DNA of 33,352 bases from Paenibacillus koleovorans NBRC 103111 (GTDB taxonomy: Bacteria > Bacillota > Bacilli > Paenibacillales > NBRC-103111). The translations under genes were made by a program, and so were the position numbers. Location of the stretch: assembly GCF_004000845.1 (NCBI RefSeq), contig NZ_BIMA01000078.1:1-33352 (forward strand), given 5' to 3'. The notes beneath the pieces were generated by a model. It was not told the DNA's origin and made no database searches. It saw nothing but the letters and a program-made list of their open reading frames with translations. Positions 33,338 to 33,352 of this stretch are shown in pieces (positions within the stretch are counted from its first letter, which is position 1; the number at the start of each line of letters is the position of its first letter).

Positions 33338-33352
33338 GCGTAAGAGGGACGT

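Overview
The window looks like the chromosome of a Paenibacillus-type member of the Bacillota (Paenibacillaceae). It is GC-rich, with strong AGGAGG-type ribosome binding sites, several TTG or GTG starts, classical hairpin plus T-tract terminators, and Bacillus-type families (YkuI-like EAL protein, TelA/YaaN, YfiT/DinB, a GltB with a GltA-style propeptide). No rRNA, complete tRNA, CRISPR array, transposase or phage gene was seen. The taxonomic call is inference from gene content and style.

Layout: (1) 1-2091, the 3' part of a NodB-like deacetylase gene overlapping a creatininase-family gene. (2) 2367-6177, a clean three-gene operon with its own promoter and terminator: a two-TM protein in the XpaC position, a membrane-anchored protein fusing a solute-binding-like domain to a vWA domain, and a TelA-family protein. 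This is the best candidate here for a poorly described system. (3) 6239-7419, an aromatic acid exporter-like protein. (4) 7686-11184, a 2-oxoacid:ferredoxin oxidoreductase coded by two fused genes (gamma-delta, then alpha-beta). (5) 11210-13046, two small related-looking proteins of unknown function and an aldose 1-epimerase. (6) 13324-19173, a hexuronate catabolic operon: kduI, a DeoR regulator, kduD, a second SDR, a ceramidase-N-domain protein and an M20 amidohydrolase. A pair of 15-bp direct repeats 21 bp apart lies next to its promoter. (7) 19286-20950, a chemoreceptor with its Cache domain at the C terminus. (8) 20951-21325, a gene-free stretch holding a dispersed repeat and a long nested hairpin. 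(9) 21326-22504 (minus), an EAL protein. (10) 22718-23589, an SDR. (11) 23730-29846, gltB and gltD. (12) 29873-31098, a 66-residue membrane protein (minus) and another SDR behind a strong terminator and promoter. (13) 31119-33298, a LacI regulator divergent from a FucU/RbsD mutarotase and a YfiT/DinB protein, with a perfect palindromic operator between them.

Taken together this is a chromosomal region for sugar and uronate use plus central nitrogen metabolism (GOGAT), with pyruvate-type ferredoxin chemistry and an envelope or anion-stress module. Four SDR dehydrogenases, two sugar mutarotases/epimerases, two sugar-type regulators (DeoR, LacI) and a deacylating pair (ceramidase-like, M20) suggest a saprophyte that degrades modified plant or microbial polysaccharides.

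Limits: families were assigned by reading motifs by eye. No database search, folding program or alignment was run.
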